Source: Rhizobiales bacterium Y(2018)
GTDB lineage: Bacteria > Pseudomonadota > Alphaproteobacteria > Rhizobiales > Aestuariivirgaceae
Length of the DNA: 64,000 nt
Direction: 5' to 3'
Assembly: GCA_005502925.1 (NCBI GenBank)
Contig: SCPD01000009.1
Location: 1 to 64,000, forward strand
Shown here: positions 36,754 to 45,490 of the stretch, piece after piece
Numbering within the stretch: the first letter of the stretch is position 1
Layout of the letters: every line of letters starts with the position of its first letter
Notes under the pieces: generated by a model
The model's input: only the letters and a program-made list of their open reading frames with translations
Told to the model about the DNA's origin: nothing
The model's database searches: none
Translations under genes and position numbers: made by a program

Positions 36754-36920
36754 TCCCTCCGCCGCCGAAGGCGGGGAGGGGGGCGCGCGGAACGCGCGAC
36801 GGGTGGGGTCGTGCCGCTGTATGATGCTGAAGGATGTATCCGGAGCAGTTTGCCGGTTGCGCTACCCCCATCCGGTGCTGCGCGCCACCTTCCATCGCTT
36901 CGCGGGTGGAAGGAGGAAAA
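36754..36920. repeat. Palindromic repeat H in the rhaR-rhaT divergent region
   Basis: Left arm ctccctccgccgccgaaggcggggaggg with a short stem, then gcgcgcggaacgcgcgac; right arm acccccatccggtgctgcgcgcc and ccttccatcgcttcgcgggtggaagg. The overall plan matches copies A-G but the arm sequences differ. It separates rhaR from the presumed rha promoter at 36996. Confidence 0.65.
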
Positions 36921-36980
36921 AGGGCGATGATCGGCGATGATCACGTCCATGATCACGCGCTCACGGTGATTTGTCATATG

Positions 36981-37024
36981 ATTGCGATTCATGGCTTGAC
37001 CATAATTGCTCATCATTGTTCAAT
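36981..37024 (+). promoter_or_regulatory. Probable promoter and DeoR-type operator of the rha operon
   Basis: TTGACC (36996-37001) is followed after 17 bases by TTCAAT (37019-37024). Around it attgcgattcat (36981) and attgctcatcat (37005) form an imperfect direct repeat 24 bases apart, and a further cattgtt lies at 37014. The spacing and AT-rich half-sites fit a DeoR-family repressor covering the promoter. The transcript would carry a leader of about 230 bases. Confidence 0.5.
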
Positions 37025-37145
37025 CTTAATCACAACGGGGCCGTCACGCAACGGCGTGTTCAGGCCCTGAGGCTTCCGCGAGCGGTCCGGGTTCACCTGC
37101 GGAAACCCAATAAAATCGGTGAATCCGGATGGGAGGAGCAGGCGT

Positions 37146-37268
37146 ATGCGCGGCATCGCAGCGGTTTTTCGTCAAACCGTCAGGGGGACCACCTGGTCCG
37201 GAGCCTCCCGTCATATCCTGTCAAATTTGAGCAAATGCAATCATCATGAGCGCGGAGCCGCGCCATGA
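37146..37268 (+). CDS. Small leader ORF (40 codons) coupled to rhaT
   Basis: ATG 37146 has a strong ribosome-binding site, GGGAGG at 37131-37136, nine bases upstream. The frame is open for 40 codons (beginning MRGIAAVFRQTVRG) and its TGA (37266-37268) overlaps the rhaT ATG as ATGA. By contrast rhaT has only a weak ribosome-binding site of its own. The peptide is basic with no recognisable domain. Hairpins at 37162-37179 and 37186-37199 lie inside it. It may couple or regulate rhaT translation. Whether the peptide is made is untested. Confidence 0.5.
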   Translation: MRGIAAVFRQTVRGTTWSGASRHILSNLSKCNHHERGAAP

Positions 37269-38773
37269 CGCCGCTGGTCGAGCTCAAGGGCATCTCGAAA
37301 TCCTTCGTCGGCGTCAAAGTGCTCGACCATGTCGATTTCGACGTGCGCCCGGGCGAGGTGCATGCGCTCTTGGGTGAAAACGGCGCCGGCAAATCCACCC
37401 TCATCAAGATCATCGCCGGCGTGCATGCGGCCGATGAAGGCGAAATCCGGATCGGCGGCGAGGCGATGAAATTCGCCAATCCCGGCCAGGCGGTGAAGGC
37501 CGGCATCGCCATCGTCTATCAGGAGCTGCTGCTGTTCCCCGAGCTTTCGGTCGCCGAGAACATCTTTCTCAATCACGCACCGCGCACAGGCTGGGGCGGG
37601 CTCGACTGGGCCGAGATGCGCCGCAAGGCGCGGGCACTGCTCGATGATCTCGATTCGCATCATCTCGATGTCGACGCCAAGGTCGGCTCACTGTCGGTCG
37701 CCAACCGGCAGCGCATCGAAATCGCCAAGGCGCTGTCGCAGAATGCCCGCGTCGTGATCATGGACGAGCCGACCGCGTCGCTCGCCGAAGCCGATGTGCA
37801 GCAGTTGATGACGATCATCCGGCGCCTGCGCGACAGAGGCGTCGGCATCGTCTATGTGAGCCACAAGCTGCCGGAGATCTTTGCGCTGGCCGACCGGGTC
37901 ACGGTGCTGCGCGACGGTCATTATGTGGGCACGAAAGACATCAAGGACGTGACCGAGCGCTCGCTCGTCGCGATGATGGTCGGCCGCTCGATCGACCAGC
38001 TCTTTCCCAAGGAAGACGCCCCGATCGGCGCGGTGCTGCTCGAATTGCGCGGCGTCTCGCAGGGCAAGACGGTGCGCGATGTGTCCTTCACGTTGCGCGC
38101 CGGCGAGATCCTCGGCATTGCCGGGCTCGTCGGCTCGGGGCGGACCGAGACGGCGCTCACCATTTTCGGCATCACGCCGGCCACCGCCGGCACGATCCTG
38201 ATCGACGGCAAACCCGTCCAGATCACGTCGCCGCAGCAGGCGCGCGATCTCGGCATCGCCTATGTGCCGGAGGATCGCGGCTTGCAGGGCCTGGTGCGGC
38301 CGCAGACCATCGCCGAGAATATCTCGCTCACCGTCCTCAAAAAGCTCGCGCGTGGCTTCATCGTCGATCGCGGCAAGGAGGATTCACTCGCCCGCGACTT
38401 CATCAAGCGGCTGGGAATCAGAGCGCGCGGTCCCGGCCAGGCGGCGCGCCAGCTTTCGGGCGGCAATCAGCAGAAAGTGGTGCTCGCCAAATGGCTCGCC
38501 GCGGAGCCCCGCATCCTCATCATGGACGAGCCGACGCGCGGCATCGATGTCGGCGCCAAGTCTGAAATCCATGCGCTGATGTCGAAGCTGGCGCAGAACG
38601 GTCTCGCCATTCTCATGATTTCGAGCGAATTGCCGGAAGTGCTGGGCATGAGCGACCGGGTGCTGGTCATGAATGGCGGACGCATCGTCGCCGAGATCGC
38701 CCGCAAGGATGCGACGCCGGAGACGGTCGGCGCCGCCATGACGCTGGTGCAGGAGCGGGAGGCCGCGGCATGA
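37265..38773 (+). CDS. rhaT: L-rhamnose ABC transporter, duplicated ATP-binding protein
   Basis: A 502-residue CUT2-type ATPase with two ABC domains. The first has GENGAGKSTLIKIIAG and LSVANRQRIEIAKAL with DEPTASL; the second has LVGSGRTE (degenerate Walker A, as usual in RbsA/XylG proteins) and LSGGNQQKVVLAKWL with DEPTRGIDVG. It energises import with RhaP and RhaQ. The start overlaps the leader ORF stop. Assigned to rhamnose because the operon continues into rhaD and rhaI. Confidence 0.88.
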   Translation: MTPLVELKGISKSFVGVKVLDHVDFDVRPGEVHALLGENGAGKSTLIKIIAGVHAADEGEIRIGGEAMKFANPGQAVKAGIAIVYQELLLFPELSVAENIFLNHAPRTGWGGLDWAEMRRKARALLDDLDSHHLDVDAKVGSLSVANRQRIEIAKALSQNARVVIMDEPTASLAEADVQQLMTIIRRLRDRGVGIVYVSHKLPEIFALADRVTVLRDGHYVGTKDIKDVTERSLVAMMVGRSIDQLFPKEDAPIGAVLLELRGVSQGKTVRDVSFTLRAGEILGIAGLVGSGRTETALTIFGITPATAGTILIDGKPVQITSPQQARDLGIAYVPEDRGLQGLVRPQTIAENISLTVLKKLARGFIVDRGKEDSLARDFIKRLGIRARGPGQAARQLSGGNQQKVVLAKWLAAEPRILIMDEPTRGIDVGAKSEIHALMSKLAQNGLAILMISSELPEVLGMSDRVLVMNGGRIVAEIARKDATPETVGAAMTLVQEREAAA

Positions 38774-39753
38774 GCGACATCGCAATCCCGATCAGGCGGC
38801 CCTCGACCTTCGCGCGGCTCTTCGAAGCCTATGGCCAGGAGATCGTCGTCCTCGCCGCCATCGTCGTATTGTTCGCCATTGTCGGCATGGTCAATCCGCG
38901 TTTCCTGTCCGACACCAATCTGACCAGCATCTTCTCCGGCAATGCCTATATCGCGGTGGCGGCGATCGGCATGGCGATGGTCATCATCTCCGGCCATATC
39001 GACGTCTCGGTCGGCTCGCTCATCGGCGTGCTCGCCACCATTGCCGGTACACTGGCGGTGTCGGGCTATCCGATCTGGGTCGCCTGGCTGGTACCCGTCC
39101 TCGTCGGCATCGCCATCAATACCTGTCTCGGCGCGCTCATCGCCTATATGCGCATCCCGTCCATCGTGGCGACGCTCGGCATGCTGTCGATCCTCAAAGG
39201 CGGGCTCATCAGCGCCACCGGCGGCACCTGGATCACCGGCATGCCGCCGGGATTCTTCATCGCGCAGGCGCGCCTCTTTGGCATTCCCTCGCCCGTCTAT
39301 TTCATGGTGGTCCTCACCATTCTCGTCGCACTGTGGATGCGTTATTCGGCGACGGGGCGCTCGATCTATGCGGTAGGCGGCAATGGGGAAGCGGCGCGCG
39401 CCTCCGGCCTCAATCCGGAGCGCACCTGCGTCCTCGTCTTCGCGCTGCATGGCTTCTTCGCCGGCATCGCGGCCCTTTTGTTCGCCACGCAATTGCAGGT
39501 CATCCAGTCGACCGTGCCGCCCAATCTCGAGCTCACCGTCATCACCGCGGCGGTGATCGGCGGCGTCTCGATCCTCGGCGGCACCGGCACGGTGATCGGC
39601 TCGACGCTCGCCGCCATCCTCTTCGCCTGCATCGGCTCGGCGCTCATCTTCCTCAATGTCTCGGCCTATTGGCTGCGCGCCGTGCTGGGGCTGCTGATCC
39701 TCGCCACCGTGCTCGCAGACATGGCGCGGCGGCGCCGGAGCTTCTCGCCATGA
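38770..39753 (+). CDS. rhaP: L-rhamnose ABC transporter permease
   Basis: A 327-residue inner-membrane protein with about nine to ten hydrophobic helices and the CUT2 permease signature SGHIDVSVGSLIGVLATIAG early and GGVSILGGTGTVIGSTLAAIL late. ATG overlaps the rhaT stop and its stop overlaps the next permease start, so the transporter subunits are translationally coupled. Paired with the second permease to form a heterodimeric channel. Confidence 0.87.
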   Translation: MSDIAIPIRRPSTFARLFEAYGQEIVVLAAIVVLFAIVGMVNPRFLSDTNLTSIFSGNAYIAVAAIGMAMVIISGHIDVSVGSLIGVLATIAGTLAVSGYPIWVAWLVPVLVGIAINTCLGALIAYMRIPSIVATLGMLSILKGGLISATGGTWITGMPPGFFIAQARLFGIPSPVYFMVVLTILVALWMRYSATGRSIYAVGGNGEAARASGLNPERTCVLVFALHGFFAGIAALLFATQLQVIQSTVPPNLELTVITAAVIGGVSILGGTGTVIGSTLAAILFACIGSALIFLNVSAYWLRAVLGLLILATVLADMARRRRSFSP

Positions 39754-40703
39754 GCGCCGCGTGGAAAAGCCTGCTGTTGCGCCATGAGACGATCCTGGGC
39801 GGGCTGCTTGTCATCACGCTCATCGTACTCGCTTTCCAGTCCGACCGCTTCTTCACCGCCGACAATCTGCTCAATCAGGGCCGGCTGATGGCCGAGGTCG
39901 GGCTCGTGGCGCTCGCCATGACTTTCGTCATCGTCACCGGCGGCATCGATCTTTCGGTGGGCTCGATCCTCGGTCTTGTCGCGATATTGCTCGGCGTGTT
40001 CTGGCAGAAGCTCGGGCTCCCGCTGCCGCTCGCCATGGTGCTGGGCATCGTGGTCGGCGGTGTGGCGGGGCTCGTCAACGGCCTGATCATCACCCGCTTC
40101 GGCGTGCCGCCGCTCATCGCCACGCTCGCCACCCTGGCGCTCTATCGCGGGCTGGCCGAAGGCATCAGCCAGGCGCGCTCGGTCAGGGGTTATCCCGACT
40201 GGTTCTTCATGCTGGGCCAGGGCGAGTTCCTCGGCGTGCCGGTGCAATTGTGGATCTTCGGGCTCTGCGCCATCATTGCCGCGGTCATTCTCGGGCTCTC
40301 CACCTTCGGGCGCGCCACCTATGCGATCGGCTCCAATGCGGTCGCGGCGCGGTTCTCAGGGCTGAGTGTCGACCGCAGCCTGCTGCTCATCTACACGGCC
40401 TCCGGCCTCATCGCCGGCCTCGCCGCGGTCATCTTCGTGTCGCGCGTCTCGACCACACGCTCCGACATGGGCACCGGCCTCGAACTCGATGTCATCACCG
40501 CGGTGGTGCTGGGCGGCACCAGCATCTTCGGCGGGCGCGGCACCATCATCGGCACGCTGCTCGGCCTCGGCCTGATGCAGGCGCTCAAAAACGGACTGGC
40601 GCTGGCGGGGGTGAAAGGCGACGGCACCATCGTGGTGATCGGCGCCGTGCTCATCGGCACCATCCTCATCAGCAACATCTTTCGCAAGGACGCAGACGGT
40701 TGA
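39750..40703 (+). CDS. rhaQ: L-rhamnose ABC transporter second permease
   Basis: A 317-residue CUT2 permease with VTGGIDLSVGSILGLVAILLG and LGGTSIFGGRGTIIGTLLGLG. The ATG at 39750 (MSAAWKSLLLRHE) overlaps the rhaP stop; the frame is open much further upstream inside rhaP but only this start fits. It follows the pattern of two distinct permeases in rhizobial rhamnose transporters. Confidence 0.87.
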   Translation: MSAAWKSLLLRHETILGGLLVITLIVLAFQSDRFFTADNLLNQGRLMAEVGLVALAMTFVIVTGGIDLSVGSILGLVAILLGVFWQKLGLPLPLAMVLGIVVGGVAGLVNGLIITRFGVPPLIATLATLALYRGLAEGISQARSVRGYPDWFFMLGQGEFLGVPVQLWIFGLCAIIAAVILGLSTFGRATYAIGSNAVAARFSGLSVDRSLLLIYTASGLIAGLAAVIFVSRVSTTRSDMGTGLELDVITAVVLGGTSIFGGRGTIIGTLLGLGLMQALKNGLALAGVKGDGTIVVIGAVLIGTILISNIFRKDADG

Positions 40704-40779
40704 TCGAAATGGGAGAGTCCGGGCCACGACCGTCGGCATGTAACACACAAGGCTTGGACAGAAGCGCAAGGAGCATGAA

Positions 40780-41886
40780 ATGATACGCAAGACATTATTT
40801 GCTGCCGCCGCTCTCGCCGCCATGGCGGGAAGCGCCTTTGCCGCCTCGGCCTGGACCGGCGGCGACGACCTGCCGACCAACCCGCTTGCCTGCGACGGCA
40901 CGGCGGGTGCGGCCGCCGCCAAACCCTATGATGGCGGCGAACCCACCGGCGCGCCCGATCGGAAGGCCAAGAAGATCACCGTGGTCGATGTGCCGAAGCT
41001 GATCGGCATCGGCTATTTCAACGCCACCTCGAAAGGCATCGCCGATGCCGCCAAGGAGCTCGGCAATGTCGATGCCAAGACCGACGGGCCGACGCAGGCC
41101 AATATCGACCAGCAGATCACCTTCATCGACAATTACATCACCAGCGGCGTCGACGGCATATTGTTCGCCGCCAATGATCCGGTCGCCATCGCGCCGGTGC
41201 TGAAGAAGGCCCTGTCCAAGGGCATCAATGTCGTGGGCTACGACGCCAATTCGCAGCCCGATGCGCGCCAGTGGTTCGTCAACCAGGCCGAGTTCAACGG
41301 CATCGCCAAGGCCATGGTCGACAACCTGGCCAAGGAGATCGGCGAGGAGGGCGCCTTCGCCATCGTCACCTCGACCTTCACCACGCCGAACCAGGCGCGC
41401 TGGATCGCCGAGATGGCGGCCTATGCGGAGAAGTGCCATCCCAAGATGAAGTGGCTGGAGACGGTCGAGGCGCAGGAAGACAATGTCCTGTCGTTCAACC
41501 AGGCGACCACGCTCATCAACAAATATGGCGATGAGCTGAAAGGCATCTTCGGCATGACCAGCGTCGCGACGCCGGCGTCGGCCGAAGCTGTGACGCAGGC
41601 CAACAAATGCGGCACGATCGCCGTCGTCGGCCTCGCCACGCCCAATGCGATGAAGCCTTATGTCGAGAAGGATTGCGTGAAGTCGGTGGTGCTGTGGAAC
41701 CCGGTCGATCTCGGCTACGCCGCCATGCAGGTGCTGCGCGCGGTCGCCGATGGCGATCTGAAGCCCGGCGCCACGTCGGTGAAGGCCGGCAAGCTCGGCG
41801 AGCTCCAGGTCATCAACGGCTCGGAGATCCTGCTCGGCGCCCCCTTCGTCTTCTCGAAGGAGAATATCGGGCAGTTTGATTTCTAA
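40780..41886 (+). CDS. rhaS: Rhamnose ABC transporter substrate-binding protein
   Basis: A 368-residue periplasmic protein with signal peptide MIRKTLFAAAALAAMAGSAFA. It has a periplasmic-binding-protein type I fold (QITFIDNYITSGVDGILFAANDP, VVGYDANSQPDARQWFVNQ). The ribosome-binding site AAGGAGC precedes ATG 40780. It follows the permeases after 76 bases, an order different from loci where the binding protein comes first. Specificity for L-rhamnose is inferred from rhaD/rhaI. Confidence 0.85.
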   Translation: MIRKTLFAAAALAAMAGSAFAASAWTGGDDLPTNPLACDGTAGAAAAKPYDGGEPTGAPDRKAKKITVVDVPKLIGIGYFNATSKGIADAAKELGNVDAKTDGPTQANIDQQITFIDNYITSGVDGILFAANDPVAIAPVLKKALSKGINVVGYDANSQPDARQWFVNQAEFNGIAKAMVDNLAKEIGEEGAFAIVTSTFTTPNQARWIAEMAAYAEKCHPKMKWLETVEAQEDNVLSFNQATTLINKYGDELKGIFGMTSVATPASAEAVTQANKCGTIAVVGLATPNAMKPYVEKDCVKSVVLWNPVDLGYAAMQVLRAVADGDLKPGATSVKAGKLGELQVINGSEILLGAPFVFSKENIGQFDF

Positions 41887-41913
41887 AGACGACTTTCACT
41901 CTCACCAATATTT

Positions 41914-41990
41914 CCCCTCTCCCGCTTGCGGGAGAGGGGAACACCCTCATCCGGCCTTCGGCCACCTTCTCCCGCAGGCAGGAGAAGGGG
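41914..41990. repeat. Palindromic repeat, copy F, inside the rha operon
   Basis: Shortened copy: hairpin cccctctcccgcttgcgggagagggg followed directly by caccctcatccggccttcggcc and ccttctcccgcaggcaggagaagg. The interior spacer present in copies A-D is missing. Lying between rhaS and rhaD, it may stabilise the transporter mRNA or partly terminate before the catabolic genes. Confidence 0.85.
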
Positions 41991-42035
41991 AACGGAACGG
42001 GAGAGGGGCTAGATGACAACGAAAGGTTAGTATCC

Positions 42036-44123
42036 ATGACGAAGACCGCCATTCCCGATCTGTGGGACGACAAGATCGCCGCCAGCTTGAGCGAGCCGGG
42101 GCTCTTGCTCTATCGCTCGAACCTGCTGGGCAGCGATCTCAGGATCACCAATTTCGGCGGCGGCAATACTTCGGCCAAGGTGAAGATGACCGATCCCTTG
42201 ACGCGCCGGGAGGAGACGGTGCTGTGGGTGAAGGGATCGGGCGGCGATCTGGGCTCGATGAAGCTCGACGGCTTTTCGACGCTCTATCTCGACAAGCTTT
42301 ATGCGCTGAAAGGCCTCTATCGCGGTATCGACCATGAAGACGAGATGGTCGATTACCTGCCGCATTGCACCTTCAATCTCAATCCGCGCGCGGCCTCGAT
42401 CGATACGCCGCTGCATGGTTTCGTGCCGGCGCTCCATGTCGATCACATGCATGCCGATGCGGTGATCGCCATTGCCGCGGCGAAGGATTCGGAGAGACTG
42501 ACGAAAGACGTCTTCGGCGATGAGATGGGCTATCTGCCATGGCAGCGGCCGGGCTTCGATCTCGGCCTCAAGCTCGGCGAAATGGCGGAGAAGAATCCGC
42601 ATTTCGTCGGTGTGGTGCTGGGGGCCCATGGGCTCTTCACCTGGGGGGCGACGGCGAAAGAGTCCTATCAGACCACTTTGCGCATCATCAACAAGGCGGC
42701 CGACTGGCTGGAAGGCCATCGCGCCAAGCCGTCCTTCAAGGGTGCTCGCTTCGACAGCCTTGATGCCCAGGAGCGCGCCGATGTCGCGCGGCGGCTGATG
42801 CCGGAAATCCGCGGCCGCATCGCCAAGGATGAGCGCAAGATCGGCCATTTCACCGATGCGCCGGAAGTGCTCGATTTCGTCAACAGCAACGCGCTCGACG
42901 CTCTGGCGCCGCTCGGCACGTCCTGTCCCGATCATTTCCTGCGCACCAAGATCAGGCCGCTGGTGCTGCCTTATGATCCCAAGACGCGCAATCTCGATGC
43001 GGTGGTGGCTGGGCTCGACCAGACGCTGGAGACTTACCGGCAGGACTATGCCGCTTATTATGAGCGCGCCAAACATCCCAACTCGCCGAAGATGCGTGAT
43101 CCCAATGCGATCATCTATCTGGTGCCGGGTGTCGGCATGCTGTCCTTCGCCAAGGACAAGGCGACGGCGCGCATCGCCTCGGAATTTTACGTGAACGCCA
43201 TCAATGTCATGCGCGGCGCGTCGGGTGTGTCGGACTATGTCGGGCTGCCGGCGCAGGAGGCGTTCAATATCGAATATTGGCTTCTCGAAGAGGCGAAGCT
43301 GCAGCGCATGCCGAAGCCGAAGAGCCTCGCGGGACGCATCGCCTTCGTCACCGGCGGAGCGGGCGGCATCGGCCAGGCGATCGCGCATCGGCTATTGAGC
43401 GGCGGGGCTTGCGTGGTGTTCGCCGATATCGACCAAACGGCGCTCGATGCGACGGTCGCGGGATTCGGGGCGCGGTTCGGCAAGGACCAGGTGCATGGCG
43501 TGCTGCTCGATGTAACCCAGGAGGACGCCGTCATCGCCGCGATGGCGGAAACGGTCCTGCGTTATGGCGGCGTCGACATCGTGGTCAACAATGCCGGCAT
43601 ATCATCGGCGGCACCCGTCGAGGACACGACGCTGGAGCTGTGGAACAAGAACATGTCGATCCTCGGCACCGGCTATTTCCTGGTGGCGCGCGAAGGCTAC
43701 CGGCTGATGAAGACGCAGAAGCTCGGCGGGTCGATGGTATTCATCGGCTCGAAGAATGCGATCGCGGCTTCGGCCGGGGCGTCGGCCTATTGCACCGCCA
43801 AAGCGGCGGAAGTGCATCTGGCGCGCTGCATGGCGCTGGAGGGCGCGCCGCTCGGCATTCGCGTCAATGTCGTCAATCCGGATGCGGTGTTGCGCGGCTC
43901 GAAGATCTGGCAGGGCGAATGGCGCCAGCAGCGGGCGCAGTCGAACAAGATCAAGGAAGAGGAGCTCGAGGAGTTCTACCGCAAGCGGTCATTGCTGCAG
44001 CGTTCGGTGTACCCGGAGGACATAGCGGAAGCCGCCTATTTCTTCGCGTCCGACCTTTCCGCCAAGTCGACCGGCAATTTCCTCAATGTCGATGCCGGCA
44101 ATGCGACGAGTTTTACGCGGTAA
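42036..44123 (+). CDS. rhaD: Bifunctional rhamnulose-1-phosphate aldolase / alcohol dehydrogenase
   Basis: A 695-residue fusion. The N-terminal about 400 residues are a class II aldolase (TNFGGGNTSAKV, then FVPALHVDHMHADAVIAIAA with metal-binding histidines, and GAHGLFTWG). The C-terminal 270 residues are an SDR (VTGGAGGIGQAI, NNAGISS, and the YCTAK catalytic motif). This RhaD architecture, converting rhamnulose-1-phosphate to DHAP and L-lactaldehyde and processing the aldehyde, is characteristic of rhizobial rhamnose loci. It ends 15 bases before rhaI. Confidence 0.93.
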   Translation: MTKTAIPDLWDDKIAASLSEPGLLLYRSNLLGSDLRITNFGGGNTSAKVKMTDPLTRREETVLWVKGSGGDLGSMKLDGFSTLYLDKLYALKGLYRGIDHEDEMVDYLPHCTFNLNPRAASIDTPLHGFVPALHVDHMHADAVIAIAAAKDSERLTKDVFGDEMGYLPWQRPGFDLGLKLGEMAEKNPHFVGVVLGAHGLFTWGATAKESYQTTLRIINKAADWLEGHRAKPSFKGARFDSLDAQERADVARRLMPEIRGRIAKDERKIGHFTDAPEVLDFVNSNALDALAPLGTSCPDHFLRTKIRPLVLPYDPKTRNLDAVVAGLDQTLETYRQDYAAYYERAKHPNSPKMRDPNAIIYLVPGVGMLSFAKDKATARIASEFYVNAINVMRGASGVSDYVGLPAQEAFNIEYWLLEEAKLQRMPKPKSLAGRIAFVTGGAGGIGQAIAHRLLSGGACVVFADIDQTALDATVAGFGARFGKDQVHGVLLDVTQEDAVIAAMAETVLRYGGVDIVVNNAGISSAAPVEDTTLELWNKNMSILGTGYFLVAREGYRLMKTQKLGGSMVFIGSKNAIAASAGASAYCTAKAAEVHLARCMALEGAPLGIRVNVVNPDAVLRGSKIWQGEWRQQRAQSNKIKEEELEEFYRKRSLLQRSVYPEDIAEAAYFFASDLSAKSTGNFLNVDAGNATSFTR

Positions 44124-44138
44124 GACATCGGAGGCGTC

Positions 44139-45431
44139 ATGACCTTTTCCATCTCGGCTGATTTCATCGGTGAGCAGAACCGCAAAGCCGAGGTCGCATT
44201 GGCGGAAGACTATGCGGCGCTCGGCCGGCAGCTAGGACGGCGGGGCATCGATATCGAAAAGATGACGGCGCGCGCCATGGCCTATGCGGTGGCGGTGCCA
44301 ACCTGGGGCGTGGGCACCGGCGGCACCCGCTTCGCCCGCTTTCCGGGACCGGGCGAGCCGCGCAACGTCTTCGACAAGATCGACGATTGCGGCGTCATCC
44401 ATCAGCTGGGCCGGGTGACGCCGACAGTCTCACCGCATATTCCCTGGGACAAGGTCGACGACTTGAGTGCGCTCCGCCAAAAGGCGGCCTCGCATGATCT
44501 CGCCTTCGACGCGGTGAATTCCAACAGCTTCCAGGATGCCCGGGGCCAGAAGCTCTCCTATAAATTCGGCTCGCTCACCCATGCCGATGCAGGCACGCGG
44601 GCCCAGGCGGTCGAACATAATCTTGAATGTATCGAGATCGGCGCTAAGCTCGGTTCGACGGCGCTCACCGTGTGGATCGCCGACGGCTCGAATTTCCCCG
44701 GCCAGTCCAACCTCAATGCCGCCTTCGACCGTTATATGGTATCGCTCAAGGAGATCTATGACGCGTTGCCGAAAGACTGGTCGGTGTTCCTCGAGCACAA
44801 GCTCTATGAGCCGGCTTTCTATTCGACCGTCATCTCCGACTGGGGTTCGAGCTTCATGGCGGCGAGCGAATTGGGGCCCAAGGCGAAATGCCTGGTCGAT
44901 CTCGGCCATCACGCGCCCAACACCAATATCGAGCAGATCGTGGCGCGGCTCATCCGGGCGCAGAAGCTCGCCGGCTTCCATTTCAACGATTCCAAATATG
45001 GCGACGACGATCTCGATTCGGGCTCGGTCGATCCGTTCCGCCTGTTCCTGGTCTTCAATGAGCTGGTCGATGCCGAATTGCGCAAGGCGCCAGGCTTCAG
45101 CCCGGCCTATATGATCGACCAGTCGCACAATGTCACCGATCCGATCGAAAGCCTGATCCAGTCGGCCAACGAGATCCTGCGCGCCTATGTGCAGGCCTCG
45201 CTCATCGACCGCGCGGCGCTCGCTGCCGTGCAAGCGGAGAGCGACGTGCTGGGTGGTCATCTGCTCGTCAAGCAGGCCTTCGTCATCGATGTCTCGCCTA
45301 TCCTGGCGGAAGCCCGGCGGCGCAAGAGCGGCGCCATCGATCCGATCGCAACCTATCGGGCCTCGGGCTATCGCCGGCATAAGGCTGAGGAGCGGCCTGA
45401 TAGCGGCGCGGCATCAGCCGGAATCGTCTGA
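44139..45431 (+). CDS. rhaI: L-rhamnose isomerase (rhizobial RhaI type)
   Basis: A 430-residue TIM-barrel sugar isomerase. Metal and substrate residues are visible in VFLEHKLYEPAFYSTV, CLVDLGHHAPNTNIEQIV and FHFNDSKYGDDDLDSGSVDP. It converts L-rhamnose to L-rhamnulose. The ribosome-binding site CGGAGGCG precedes ATG 44139. It is the last clear gene of the rha operon; no rhamnulokinase (rhaK) follows. Confidence 0.92.
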   Translation: MTFSISADFIGEQNRKAEVALAEDYAALGRQLGRRGIDIEKMTARAMAYAVAVPTWGVGTGGTRFARFPGPGEPRNVFDKIDDCGVIHQLGRVTPTVSPHIPWDKVDDLSALRQKAASHDLAFDAVNSNSFQDARGQKLSYKFGSLTHADAGTRAQAVEHNLECIEIGAKLGSTALTVWIADGSNFPGQSNLNAAFDRYMVSLKEIYDALPKDWSVFLEHKLYEPAFYSTVISDWGSSFMAASELGPKAKCLVDLGHHAPNTNIEQIVARLIRAQKLAGFHFNDSKYGDDDLDSGSVDPFRLFLVFNELVDAELRKAPGFSPAYMIDQSHNVTDPIESLIQSANEILRAYVQASLIDRAALAAVQAESDVLGGHLLVKQAFVIDVSPILAEARRRKSGAIDPIATYRASGYRRHKAEERPDSGAASAGIV

Positions 45432-45490
45432 GCATTTCCCACACTCGCGAAAATGGTCTAAGTACGTCCGGTCGCGAGGAAAGAAGAAAA

